64,000 nucleotides of DNA, from assembly GCA_013420905.1 (NCBI GenBank), contig JAAXNY010000001.1:4216001-4280000 (forward strand), written 5' to 3'. The position numbers and the translations under genes are program-made. This stretch comes from Collybia mongolica (Eukaryota > Basidiomycota > Agaricomycetes > Agaricales > Clitocybaceae). This document shows, in pieces, positions 46,423-58,091 of the stretch. Under the pieces are notes generated by a model. It was given only the letters and a program-made list of their open reading frames with translations. It did no database searches and was not told the DNA's origin. Position 1 is the stretch's first letter. Every line of letters starts with the position of its first letter.

Positions 46423-47476
46423 TGTCCTTGCGGACTCTGCAAGGACAGCACAAAGTCCACACGGACTCTGCACGGACTCCGCGCGGACTCACTTACTTTC
46501 TTTTATTATGAAGCACTTACTTACTCTTTTACTTACTAACAATCTATATAATTAATAGAATATAACATATATTATTACTAAGTATAATACATATATGATA
46601 AAATAATTTAATATAGGCGGGGGCGGGGGCCCCCGCCCCCCCGTTGTCCTCGTCGGCCCCCGCGACGTCGTCAGCGGCCTGGGTTTCAGCGGCAGCAGCA
46701 CTGGCCGCTTGTCTTGTTGTTGTCCCCATTGTCCTTAGTCGTCGTTGTCCTTGTCCTTAGTCGTCGTCATCCTCGTGGTGGTGGTGGTCGTCTTTGTTGT
46801 AGTTGTCGTCATCGTCGTCGCACTGTTGTTAGTGCCGCTGCTGTTGCCGTCGTTGCCGCAGGCCTCATCGGCACTGTTGCTGCTGTTGCTGTTGCTGTCT
46901 TCGTCGTTGTCATTGTCGTTGGAATCTTGCCCCCACTTCACGCTACTATAGAGTATACAAATCACATTTGTTAAAACACTATTGCGTGCCCAAATTAGGG
47001 CTCAGATTGCTTCAAAGTTGTCTTGATTGGAATTGTTGGAAGAGATCACAGAATTGAAGAGTCTTAGTTCACTTGGAACTTGTTACCGCATTGTCCATTG
47101 GAATTACAAGGCACTTGGCCTTTAGTGCACTTGGCACTGTTTGTTTAATAAGTCACTTGGACTTATAGATCTGCTTGGGATCATTAATAATTGAACATAC
47201 ACTTGGTACTCAGTCTATTGGATCAAGAGATATTATAAATATACCTAGCAAGCTTTAAACTTGTGTTAAAGCTTTGTCTGAATCAAACCCATCAAGAGAT
47301 CATTGGAAAGGGCCTTGACTAGTACTATTCAAAGCTTAGTGCTTCCAAGCACTTGAACCCAAACTCAAAACAGGTGATTCCTACCATTTGTGTGTTGATT
47401 GTTAGATTTGGTATGTGTGTGTAAGAGATTACATTTCATAGCATCAGCACACTTATAGCCCAGGAGCCCCCTTTCA
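46423..47476 (+). mobile_element. Inserted LTR-like sequence A within copia gag-pol
   Basis: The right part (46921-47476) matches the U5-side halves of the two LTRs at 61644-62201 and 63191-63746 closely (GGAATCTTGCCCCCACTTC... ending GCCCAGGAGCCCCCTTTCA). It separates the copia gag from the protease-integrase frame, which resumes as CHMSPYQDAF at 47478. The left part has a different sequence from the other two copies: an AT-rich stretch, a C/G palindrome near 46617-46643 and a GTC/GTT-rich low-complexity tract. The left end is uncertain; TGTCCTTGCGG at 46423 is one candidate. No clear target duplication was found. Confidence 0.6.
46614..46920. repeat. GC palindrome and GTC/GTT low-complexity tract
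   Basis: GGCGGGGGCGGGGGCCCCCG around 46617-46636 is part of a near-perfect palindrome, next to an AT-rich stretch (46540-46616). From about 46645 to 46920 the plus strand is an imperfect trinucleotide tract of GTC, GTT, GTG and GCT units. Open frames in it (valine-rich one way, Thr/Asp/Asn-rich the other) are by-products of the repeat. Confidence 0.6.
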
Positions 47477-50400
47477 CTGTCATATGTCCCCATATCAAGA
47501 TGCCTTCGAGAATTACACTACAATTACTCCAAGACCTTTTAGAGCTGCCAACAAGCAAAAGTTTAATGCTATTGGCAAGGGGGAGATGGTGGTCAACGTC
47601 CCTAATGGCACCAATGTCTCCCAGCTCTGGCTCACTGAGGTGTTGTATTCCCCTGAGGTGGGCTACACCCTTGTATCAGTTGGCTGCCTTGACGACAACG
47701 GGTTCTCAGCCACCTTTGGAGGCAGCAAGTGTGTAATCCATGGCTCTGATGGGCACCAAGTTGGTGAGGTCGTGAAGACTCAACATGGCCTGTACTGGGT
47801 TTGTCACGAACCTGATGAGGCAAACGCCATGGTTGAGGCAGTCAGCCTTGACCAGCTCCATTGGCGCATGGGTCACATCACCTCTGAAGTCACCAAAAAG
47901 CTCATGGAGAATGGATTCGTGACTGGCGTGCATCTCAAAACTTCTCCCACTGGTAACCCTGTCTTCTGTGAGTCATGTGTTTACACTAAGGCAACCAGGA
48001 AGCCTGTCTCCAAGACTTGCGCTGGTGAGCGTGCAGTAGAGTTTGGAGGCAAGGTTCACTCTGATCTGTGGGGACCAGCACCGGTTGCTACAAAAGGCGG
48101 AAAACATTACTATGTAACCTTCATGGATGACAAAACCCACTGGACTCACCTCGACCTTCTTTGCAAGAAGTCCAACACCTTCCAGTCCTACAAAGACTTC
48201 GAGGCGTGGTGCAAGACTGCCCTCAGGGTGCGCATCAAAACCTTTCACTCTGATTGCAGCAGCAAGTACACTGGCAAGGCCTTTGTTCTCCACCTCAAGG
48301 AGCATGGCACCACTCAGAAGCTAACCGTTCATGACACCCCCCAGCACAATGGTGTTGTAGAGCGCCGTAATCACACCATTGTAGAGCACATTTGTGCCTT
48401 GTTGCATGCTAGCAACCTCCCTAAGAACTTATGGGGCGAGGCCATGTGGCACGTTGTATGGTTGATGAATTGCACACCAACTAAGGCTGTCCCTGGGATG
48501 ACTCCTTACGAAGCCATGTTTGGGCACAAGCCCAACCTCTGTGAAGTGCGTGAGTGGGGCAAGAAGGTGTGGGTATGCGTTGAGAAGGGCAATAAGTTGG
48601 GTGGTCATGTGCATGAAGGTCGGTGGATAGGTGTTGACAACTGGAGCAATGGCTTCCAGATCTACTGGCCAGACACCAAGTCTGTCACTGTTGAACACAA
48701 TGTCTACTATGACAAGACAAGGGCATCTGTGGAATGCCCCGAGGGGGAGGATATTGATAACATTGTGCCGTTTGCCAATGCCCCTCCCATTCCCGCTTCT
48801 ACTCCTACCCCAGGCACCCCAACCCTAGCTCGTTCACCAGCTCAACCTGTTGAAGAAGTCATCTGCTCCTCTCAAGAACGCTGCCCTAGCACCTGTGTCC
48901 AAGCCATCATTGACGGACATGGTGTCACATCAGCGCGCCCTTCCGATCCTATCCTTACCTGTGGTGTACCTCTGCCCACTGTCCCTGAGAGTACTTCACT
49001 TGAGGGGGAGGGTACTGCAGATTGGATGATGACCGCCAACTTTGTAGAGGAATATGCCATGGCCACTGAGATCAGTGAGGCTGAGGCCCTGGAGCCACAG
49101 TCATTGGCTGAGGCAAAGTGCCACCCAGATTGGCTGTAGTGGGAGAAAGCCATCCACAAGGAGCTCGTGCTACTCAAGGAGGCTGGAACCTGGCAAATTG
49201 TTGACCCACCAACAGATGCAAACATTGTTGGTTCTAAGTGGGTTTTCCAAGCAAAGAAGGACGCCGCCAGGAACATTGTGTGCTACAAGGCTCGCCTCAT
49301 CACACAGGGTTTCTCACAGGTCCCAGGTGTCAACTACTTCGACACCTTTGCACCCGTCGCCAAACTTGCATCCATCCATACCACCCTCGCTGAAGCCACT
49401 GCCCTTAACTAGGACATACATCAGATCAACATCAAGGGTGCATACCTCAACAGAGAACTCACCTCTGATGAGAAGATCTACATGCACCAGCCCCCTGGCT
49501 ATCATGCACCCAACTCCTCCAGCAAGGTCTGTGGCCTTGTCAAAACTCTCTACAGACTGAAGCAGTCTGGCTGTCATTGGTACCAGAAGCTCATCAACAT
49601 CATGGTTGACAAGATGGGCTTCTCCCAGTGCAATGTCAACCAGGCCGTGTTTTTTTGCCATGACGGGGAGTCAAAAATTGTTGTACTGGTGCACATCAAC
49701 GACTGCACAATTGCTGCGTTGTCTATGGACCTCATTGTCAACTTCAAGGAGTCCATGAAAGAGCACATCAAAATTACTGACCTTGGTGAGCTCCACTGGC
49801 TCTTGGGCATCAAAATCCACTGTGATCATGAGGCCCATTCCATCCACCTCTCCCAGCACTCATATATCAACTCTATACTGTGCTGTTACAGGCTCCATGA
49901 GCTGAAGCCCATGTCCACACCCATGGAAACCACCACCTGCCTTTCTTTGTCCCAGTCCCCATCCACTACTGCCAAATTCACACAGATGTGTGACATCCCG
50001 TACCATGAGGCTGTTGGCTTGCTCATGTACGCCTCCCTTGGCATGCACCCGGACATCTCATTTGCTGTCCAGACTGTCTCACATTTTGCAACAAAACCTG
50101 GTCCTGCACACTGGGAAGCAGTCAAGCGAATGTTTTGCTACCTGAAGGGCACCATCAACTTATGGTTGTTGTTTGGATGTGGGAACCGTGACTTAACTGG
50201 CTATGCTGACGCTGATGGCAGCATGGCCAAAGACCATCATGCCATCTCTGGGTATGCTTTCTTGCTTCACAGTGGCGCCATTTCATGGAGTGCTAAATGA
50301 CAGGAAATTGTCTTGTTGTCAACAACAGAGAGCGAATATGTTGCACTCACCCATGCTGTCAAAGAAGCCTTGTGGCTTCATTCCCTTATCACCCAGTTAT

Positions 50401-50657
50401 TCCCATCTGACCTCAACCCTACCATGCTATTTTTGGACAATCAATCTGCCATTGCACTGGCACACAATCACCAATTCCATGCCTGCACTAAACACATTGA
50501 CATTTGTTTTCATTTCATCCGCTGGATTGTCAAACGTGGCTCCCTTTGTCTAGTCTATTGCCCCACTGAAGACATGGTGGCTGATACTCTCACCAAAGCC
50601 CTGCTGTCCACCAAAGTCAAGCACTTTGCGTCACAACTCGGGCTCTTGTCACCTTGA
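47477..50657 (+). pseudogene. Copia Pol (protease-integrase-RT-RNase H), decayed
   Basis: One reading frame runs from CHMSPYQDAFENY (protease end) through the GAG-pre-integrase zinc domain (HWRMGH...CESC). The integrase D,D,E residues follow (VHSDLWGP, FHSDCSSKY, NGVVERRN), then the RT (KWVFQAKKDAARNIVCYKAR, KGAYLNRELTSDEKIYMHQP, DLGELHWLLGIKI) and RNase H (GYADADGS, STTESEYVALTHAVKEALW). Three in-frame stops break it: TAG 49137-49139, TAG 49410-49412 (where TGG is expected) and TGA 50298-50300 (AAA TGA CAG, consistent with CGA to TGA). The RT catalytic YVDD appears as HIND, so one catalytic Asp is changed to Asn. The changes are mostly C-to-T or G-to-A type. Confidence 0.9.
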
Positions 50658-50664
50658 GGGGGAG

Positions 50665-51043
50665 TGTTGGATTGGCAAGGGTGCTGATGCCCAAACGCCA
50701 AGCCACGCACAAGGTCATACCATGCACGCGTTACCTTTTCTATTTCATATTTGTACTGTACAACCTTTACCCTTGTTCTGCATAGTCCCTGCTAGTCCCA
50801 TTATCTCCCTATGACCCCTATTCCTTTTCACAGAAATACCTGTTAGTTTTTGTCCTCTCACCTCAGCTGTTGCCTTCACTCTTGCGCACACATCTGAGGT
50901 GAATATTCCCCTTTACATTACTTACAGTTCTTGTTACTTACTTGACTCAATCCTAGACTCACTTGTGTCTAGGTAAATATATGAGCTGTTGCCTTTGCTC
51001 TTGCGCACACATCTGAGACTCACTTCGTGTCTAGATTCCTATA
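50665..51043 (+). repeat. 3' LTR of copia element
   Basis: This 379-bp LTR is nearly identical to the 5' LTR. It is preceded directly by the polypurine tract and followed by the target duplication AGACT (51044-51048). Confidence 0.9.
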
Positions 51044-51048
51044 AGACT

Positions 51049-52155
51049 GTGCGAGATCTCTGTACCAAATATATACTATGTTTGATGTGTTTGTGCTCTG
51101 TCTATGATCTATGTGTGGCAGAAAATATACTGTATTATTTCTAGATTTTTGTTGGTGGTGTGTTTGCCTGCAGCATTTATTCTTGTTTCTTGTTCAGGTG
51201 CATTAACCCAGTTGTACCTCAAATACAATTGCTATAGCAATATAAATACTACAAGTATTTACCAGATCCCATGAGATTCCTTGCATTGTTCCTTGTTTTG
51301 TCATTGGAGAGGGAGTTGCCGCCCAAGTGGCAGGTGACTCAAACATTCAAGTTCGTCATCTGACTCAAGATCACTGCTGTCAAGGTCCCTACCCTGTTGG
51401 TCATCTGAACCCATCTTTCGGCATAACTGTGTTAGGTTTGCAGTGGGACAGGGACGTACTTGAAGTTATGGACTGAGGACACAGAGAAACTTAACAGCGC
51501 ACAGAGATATTCTATTCATACAGATGACACGACGCGACAGGGAACGTGACCATTTGTAACTCTGCCTATCTCTGTCTGAGTCCTAATTCCACATCAGCAA
51601 AAGGTCCAGGACCTTACCTCAGAATACATTGCAAATACAAGGTCTACCATTTAATTATCAGGTGCCAACCTGGTACCCCCAATGTATAAGAATGTATAAG
51701 CACAAATTCTGATGTAAGGTTGTGCCTGCTCCAATTCAGGTGGACCTTGTATGGCCTCCCTGTTTGGTGAGCAATGCAAGGCCAGGTAAGGTCGACAAAC
51801 CTTGTGAGGCATGTAAGGCTTGGCCACGTCATCCAAGCACCTACCAGACTAGTTGGGTCCTTTCAATACACACTCACATCAAATCAATTCCGAAAAAATT
51901 ATTAATATTTTAAGTGCAGGTGCTACATGGCGAGAACAGTAATGCAAGGCAGAGACAAAGTTACAATGAATATGAGAGAGCAGCAGTGAGGTTTGTGAGT
52001 GAGAACTGAGAATGGCTGACAGAAATTGAGAGTGTCCATAATTGAAGGGTAGCATCAAAACCAAGAGTGAGCGTTGAGAATGAAATGAGTGTTGAAGGCC
52101 AGGAATGAGTATGAGGAGTGCGTAAGTAGCGGTGCAAACAGAGATATATAGCCTT
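51049..52155. other. Intergenic, repeat-like region
   Basis: This is AT-rich non-coding sequence. A minus-strand acidic open segment near 51308-51440 (MGSDDQQGRDLDSSDL and SDDELECLSHLPLG) resembles the tail of a transposase but has no recognisable domain. The outer end of the Plavaka element may lie here; no terminal inverted repeat was found. Confidence 0.35.
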
Positions 52156-54032
52156 TTAGGGCTTCGCCTTCTGCTTACCCTTTTTTGCCGTCACAGCAGT
52201 TGGTGCTTTGGCCTTGGCTTGTCTCCCTTTCGGCTTTTGAGGTGGGCTCGGTGGAGGCGGCGTTAGGACTGAATCGTCGTCCGAATCTAGTATCTGACAA
52301 GGATTATGGCAGTGTGGATGAGGAAGACAAGGGCCAGATGCCACTGGTGACAGGGATTTTCTTGAGTGATGTGCAGGGACAAATGCTGGGGTCGAGTCTG
52401 CAGGTGGACCTAAACAAGGTGGACATGAGCAAGCCAGGCTTGAGTGAGGGGGACTCAAACGAGGTGGGCTTGAGGGAGGTGGACTAGAATCCTTGAGGTT
52501 GTTTGGAGTGCAAGAATGGCCAGCGACTTTTGTTTTTTGAGCAAGCCGTTGTGCCATAAATTTCACATGATCGGACAGGCCTGTTTGTTTGATGAGAATG
52601 GGTGCTAAAGGTGGTTTAAAAACACATCTGTATGTAAAACTTTTAGAACAGCTAATGACAATGCAAGAAAACGTACTCGTTCCACCATGCCAGGGTCTCA
52701 ACACACCAAGCATCATCGGGGTCACCCTCAAAGAGAGACGCTATCACCACAAAAAACTTCTCTTTGTCAAAAACACCATCCTCAGCTCTCCAGTCATCTT
52801 GCATGCACATGAGCCACCGTGCCTTGAAGATTTGAGATCATGTTGGACATCCGACAGCTTTAAAGAGACACTCACATGCAACGTGGCATATGCAATTGTT
52901 CGTGGGGTCACCTCGGTCAGTCCATTGATCTTTGCTTGACACCCTTTTGTGCACCCAGGGCCAGGAGTGGTCCAGGTCGCTGATGATGGAGACGTGAAAA
53001 GATGCCTCCAAACCTGTAGTTATATGCATCAAAAATTCATGAGATGGCTAATATGAACTTGAACAATACGTGCTTTTACAAGGAGTGGGCCCCAACAAAG
53101 TCCCTCTTGGATATTCTCTGGGTCATACTCTATGTTGTGGTCATACAGGAAAGAAGGAAAATCCATTGAACACACAGGGATATGTCCGTCTTGAAGTTTG
53201 GGCATCATTCTAGGGTCACATAAGTATCAAGTCATGCATGTGTTATGAAAAAAAAAAGTACTCAGCAGGGCTAGCATCAAATTCTGAGAGCATCTGCATG
53301 GGGCATAGTAATCGCGCCAAGTCTGGGTGTTGGAAGCCTCAATGAGATCCTTTATCAGCGTGAGGGGGGATGTGTGGTTCTAGGCAACATGCTGGCAAGT
53401 CCATTGCAATGTAGCTCAAGCCTGTATCCCTCAGACTTGAGCAATCGTCAGATCAAGCACTTCCCATTGCTCTTAACATCTTTGATAGCATACATTTAGT
53501 GGATTCGAGTGTGGGTTATTGAGACACACTTACCTCTTGTGTCAGAGGGTTCAACTTATCTAGATGTTTCTTGAATGGGGCCATATGGTGCAAGAATCCG
53601 GTGATGCGGCCTTTTAAGAGTGCATATAGGTGCAGATAAAACTCGTAACCCGATCTGAAAGCATGCATACACATGTTAGCCCATAGTTAGCTTTGAGGTG
53701 GCCATACAAAACACATGCGTACATTTTGGAATGAGCACTCTCAACACCTGGCTCCAATCCTTCCCCTTCAATACCAACATCAAAAACAAAAGCAAAATTG
53801 ATGAATGGATCCTGGCTTCTACCAAGCCAACATGCAGCCTTCTGAAATTCTCCAAGCATTGATGATCTGCAAAAACTCAATCATCAATTAGCAATAGGTA
53901 AGCTTTTGTTACTAACTTGGCCCGCTTCTGAGAAGGGTTATCAAATGCATCGACCAGCCAATGTTTTTTAGGACGCGACTTGGTGTGGCTGTTATCAGAC
54001 ATATTGGAGGCTTGAGATTCCTGACTGGACAT
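52156..54032 (-). CDS. Companion gene of a Plavaka-type transposon
   Basis: This is a minus-strand gene divergent from the Plavaka transposase. Exons readable in order are: MSSQESQASNMSD with RPKKHWLVDAFDNPSQKRAK (53940-54032), then SSMLGEFQKAACWLGRSQD with FINFAFVFDVGIE (near 53760-53880), then GYEFYLHLYALLKGRITGF and HHMAPFKKHLDKLNPLTQE (near 53530-53640). Upstream of 53220 come YDHNIEYDPENIQEGL and WGPLLVKARIVQ. The C-terminal part MLGVLRPWHGGTS, then a Pro/Ser-rich and Lys-rich tail ends at 52156 (KKGKQKAKP). The KKHWLVDAFD and EYDPENIQEGLxxGPLLVK blocks recall an accessory protein I associate with Plavaka elements in Agaricomycetes. Its biochemical role is unknown. Introns are numerous and the reading frame has not been verified throughout, so it may be partly degraded. 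Confidence 0.6.
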
Positions 54033-54258
54033 GAATGGGAATGGTGTGAATGTGGGGAGGGAGAAATTGGGAGAGGAAGAAAGTGGAAGGAAGATGGAGG
54101 TTGAGGATGAAAGGATGTGCACAAGACGACGATGTGATTGGGTCACGTGTCATCCCTGGTTGTAATTCCACGAAGTCCAGCCCCAGGTTGGCAGGCTAAG
54201 CTCTTCCACATTCACCAGCTCATTCAGTCCTATGCGCCTTGCTTGGGTTTTTTTTCTT
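54033..54258. promoter_or_regulatory. Bidirectional promoter of the Plavaka element
   Basis: These 226 bp separate the two divergent genes of the element and probably drive both. The sequence has a purine/pyrimidine-skewed stretch (GAGGGAGAAATTGGGAGAGG near 54057) and a T-run before the transposase ATG. No TATA box is obvious. Confidence 0.4.
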
Positions 54259-57200
54259 ATGGTACTTGTATGCTCAGCCTGTAAACAAAATGATTTCAAG
54301 AGTAAATCTGGACTTGGCTGGCATCGGCGAAAGTGCAAAAGTGTTGTACCAGCAGCAAAGGCGATGTTTGAGAAGAGGGACCAAAGGCTGCAAGAAAGGA
54401 AGCTGAGAGAGGGAATGGAGAGGATAGAACAGCAAGAACAGGATGGGTATGAGATGGAGGTTCCGGAGGGTAATTCCAATGACCAGGTGTGTAGTAAATC
54501 AGTCCAAGCACAAGCAATATCTAACCTTTCTTATTATCTTATAAGATGGAGGTAGACGATGCTGGACCATCTCATGTAGAAGACGAACCTACTTTTAAGC
54601 CAGCACCAACTACTTCAGGCCATGTTCAAGCATTTCCTCGTCAATATAAAGATTTTTTGCCATCATCTGCTACCTCAGTCCCTCATATGCCTGATCGCCC
54701 ACCCAAAATCATCAACAAGGACATCCCTGAAGTAATTTCCAAGCCCTCTTCATCACCTGAACCACCTCAAGGTGCAGAAGTACTTCTTGAAACGGAACCA
54801 AATGAATTCGGGCTATATCACATCTATACAACATTTCCCACAAATGATCCAGATGAGACCCTTGACCTCAACAATTTTTGTGATGCACCTGGTTTGGCCA
54901 CATTGCAGTCTCCTGATGCTTGTCATAACTGGTGGTCAGGACTTGGTTTGGGTGCCCAGGATCCAAAAGAACATTTCTTTGCTCCTTTTTTCAACATGAC
55001 TGTCTTCCGACTAATGAGCTGGTTTTATGGTGGTTCGACTATGAAGTCTCTTGCTGAGCTTGACTCTCTCGTGCAAGATGTGATCTTAGCTGATGACTTC
55101 AAACGGGAACACCTCAAGGGATTTAGTGCCACCTGGGAACTTCATCAGCTCGACAACCATGCAGATAATCCAGGACTACACCCTGAAGATGGTTGGAAGG
55201 AGTCAACAGTCAAGCTTCGACTACCAGTGGAAAGGTTTAAACACAAGAGTGAAAATGATGCACCCGAATTTGAAGTTCCTGGTGTCTACCATCGAAGTCT
55301 TCTCTCCATTATTAAATCAGCCTTTCAGGAACCCATTGCAAAAACATTCCATTTTTCGCCCCCCCAACTCTTCTGGAAACCATCCCCAAGTGAGCCTCCA
55401 CAACATGTCATTAGTGAAATCTACAACTCGGACGCACTACTGGCTGAGCACAAGAAGATCCAGAAGCAGCCTCATGAATCTGGATGTACACTTGAAATGG
55501 CAGTGGCCGCAATAATGCTCTGGTCGGACTCCACCCACCTTGCCAACTTTGGTACTGCGTCACTTTGGCCGATCTATGCTTTTTTTGGTAACCAATCAAA
55601 ATATCCCCATGGCAAGCCAACGTCCTTTGCTGCTCATCATCTTGCTTACATTCCATCAGTAAGCTGCTTTGTATTGTTTCATCCACAGTGCACTGAATCC
55701 TTCATACAGTTGCCAGACACTCTTCAAGATGTATACACCGAAATATTTGAAGGTATCAGTGCATCATTGGCAACTCTAAAGCACCTCAAGCATGAACTCA
55801 TGCATGCAATCTGGGAGCTTTTGCTTGATCCCGAATTCATGCATGCTTATGAACATGGTATAGTTATTGAATGTGCAGATGGAATAATGAGACGGCTCTT
55901 TCCTCATTTTTTTACTTACTCAGTGGATTACCCTGAGAAGTAAGTATCTCATTATGCTTACAGATGTGATACTGATCTCTACCTCTTTAGAATTCTTTTG
56001 GCCACCATCAAGTATCTTGCGACATGCCCTTACCCAAGATGTTTTATTCAGAAAGATCAAATACCTCTCATGGGCACAAAATTCAACACCAAACGACGCG
56101 AAAATATCCATGAGGACAATATTTGACGACAGGAAAAAATTGAGTTGACACGTGGCTGGATTTTTGAACGCGGCATGCGTGTTAATAGCACCTGGGTTGA
56201 GGGTGTCCTCAAACCGAAATCTTGGGTGCCGACAAGGGTAAGTTTAGCCCTAAAAAATCTAACAGTGCTAGCTAATTGCATTCAACAGAATGCCTTTTCG
56301 ATACAGCTGTCAAAATTCGGGTTTAATTTCTATTCAATGTTTGTTCCAGACCTGCTTCATGAGTTTGAATTGGGAGTTTGGAAAGCTGTATTTACCCACC
56401 TCATACGAGTATTGTATGCTGCAGGTGGACATAAAATTCAAGAATTAAATCGCCAGTAAGTTTTGGAACTTATAACATTTTACTTTCGCTAAATTGTTAC
56501 ATGTAGCTTCCGCCAGGTACCTACATTTGGGCATGATACAATCTGATGGTTCAACAGCAATGCTTCAGGGATGAAGAAACTCGCTGCTCGAGACTTTGAG
56601 GATTTGCTTCAGGTACTGATCAGCTATCATAACAACTCTCAGAATCACTGAGAACTTGTTAGTGTGCCATCCCTGTTTTTGAGACTCTTTCCCAGAACCT
56701 CACAATGGAGTCATCCTTGATCTACTGTTTGTCCTGGCCACATGGCATGCATATGCGAAACTTCGGGTACATACAACAGCCTCACTTTGATTTTTTGAAA
56801 CAACAACAACTGCATTAGGCCAGGCCTTACGACGATTTGCCAACACCACCTGCAAGGAATTTGTCACCAAGGAACTCCCTCGCAAGGCAGCACGTGGGAG
56901 GCGTAAAGCTGCAACTGCTGCTCGTAAGGCTAAGGAACAAGCTCCTACTGACAAAGGCAAAGAGAAAGATCCCTCAGACCAAAAAAAACAGAAGGGAAAG
57001 AAAAAGGACAGGGCACTTCGCAAAGTCTTCAATCTTTGCACTTACAAGTTGCATGCACTTGGGGACTATGTGAAGAATATCTGGCTATATGGTACGACAG
57101 ACAATTATTCCACCCAAGTCGTGAGTCTATCTACCACCCACAATATTCAGAAACTCATCCCTTCTCTAGGGTGAACTCGAGCACCACCGTGTCAAGCGCT

Positions 57201-58091
57201 TTTATGCACACACCAACAAGCTCCAGCAATTCACATGGCAAATAGCAAAACACCAACAACGCGAACGTATTCTTCGTAATATGAGGCTTTGGCATGAACA
57301 AACCATACAGGCCCAGTTAGCAACTACCGAAATCCTTGATAATGCCACGGACCATCCTACTCCCATGCCTGCATTGACAAATATCAAGCCTACTGCTGCT
57401 GTTCCATTTGAAGTGTCAACAAGGCACTATGAGAACATCACACAATGGCTCACCAAGCATGGCAATGACCCTGCAATGACAGTATGTTGGTACTACAATT
57501 TCCCCTAGCTTTTGCTCAATAGCATACAGAATTTTCTTCCACAGCTCAAGAACCACTTACTCAGCTGTATCCTTGGTCACTCTTTTGATGGTGACGAGAC
57601 ACCCTTTTCAGATGAGGAGCGTAATACAATCAGTTTTGTCAACAACAAGATATATAAACACAAGGTGATCTGTTTCAACTATACGACATATGATATGCGT
57701 CGCTCACAAGACTCTGTCAACCCCCGAACTCATGCCGATGTCATGGTCCTGTCACACGAAGATCCCAATACCTGGGATTCCCATCCATACTGGTATGCAC
57801 GCATTATTGGTATCTTCCATGCTCAGGTTCGACATGTTGGACCAGAATCCAAATCAGATGACCCACAGAAAATGGTATTTCTCTGGGTACATTGGTTCGG
57901 ATGCGATTTGAGATACCATGCTGGTTGGACTTCTCGGAGGCTTCATCGCATTGGATTTGTGGATAGCGCCGATCCTCAAGCATTCGGATTTTTAGACCCA
58001 AGTGAGGTGATCCGGTGGAGTCCACATGATTCCTGCCTTTGCCCATGGTCGTACTTCAAATTTACTTGGCCCTTCAATATCACACCAGACT

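Larger units (their letters stand above)
44905..51043 (+). mobile_element. Ty1/copia LTR retrotransposon, decayed and nested
   Basis: The LTRs are 44905-45284 and 50665-51043, both starting TGTTGGATTGGCAAGGGTGC and ending TCTAGATTCCTATA. The 5-bp target duplication is AGACT (44900-44904 and 51044-51048). A primer-binding-like GGTTATGGGCCC directly follows the left LTR. A polypurine tract GAGGGGGAG (50656-50664) precedes the right LTR. Gag lies at 45338-46306 and pol at 47477-50657. The gene order protease-integrase-RT-RNase H marks it as copia, not gypsy. Pol has three premature stops and a second LTR sequence interrupts the gag-pol junction, so the element cannot be autonomous. Confidence 0.93.
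44719..51130. repeat. Degenerate minisatellite split by the copia insertion
   Basis: Units containing GTGGAAA(G/A)ACTGTGC, then GATCTCTGTxCCA and ATAATxTGT, recur near 44719, 44827, 44893 and, after the copia element, 51044-51130. The copia element inserted inside the third unit: the unit is GTGGAAAGACT before and GTGCGAGATCTCTG after. Only the outer parts (44719-44904 and 51044-51130) are minisatellite; the element occupies the middle. Confidence 0.6.

Noticed and set aside
46714..46974. Valine-rich (+) and Thr/Asp/Asn-rich (-) open frames as genes
   Set aside because: They are translations of a GTC/GTT-rich low-complexity tract in all frames, inside an LTR-like insertion.
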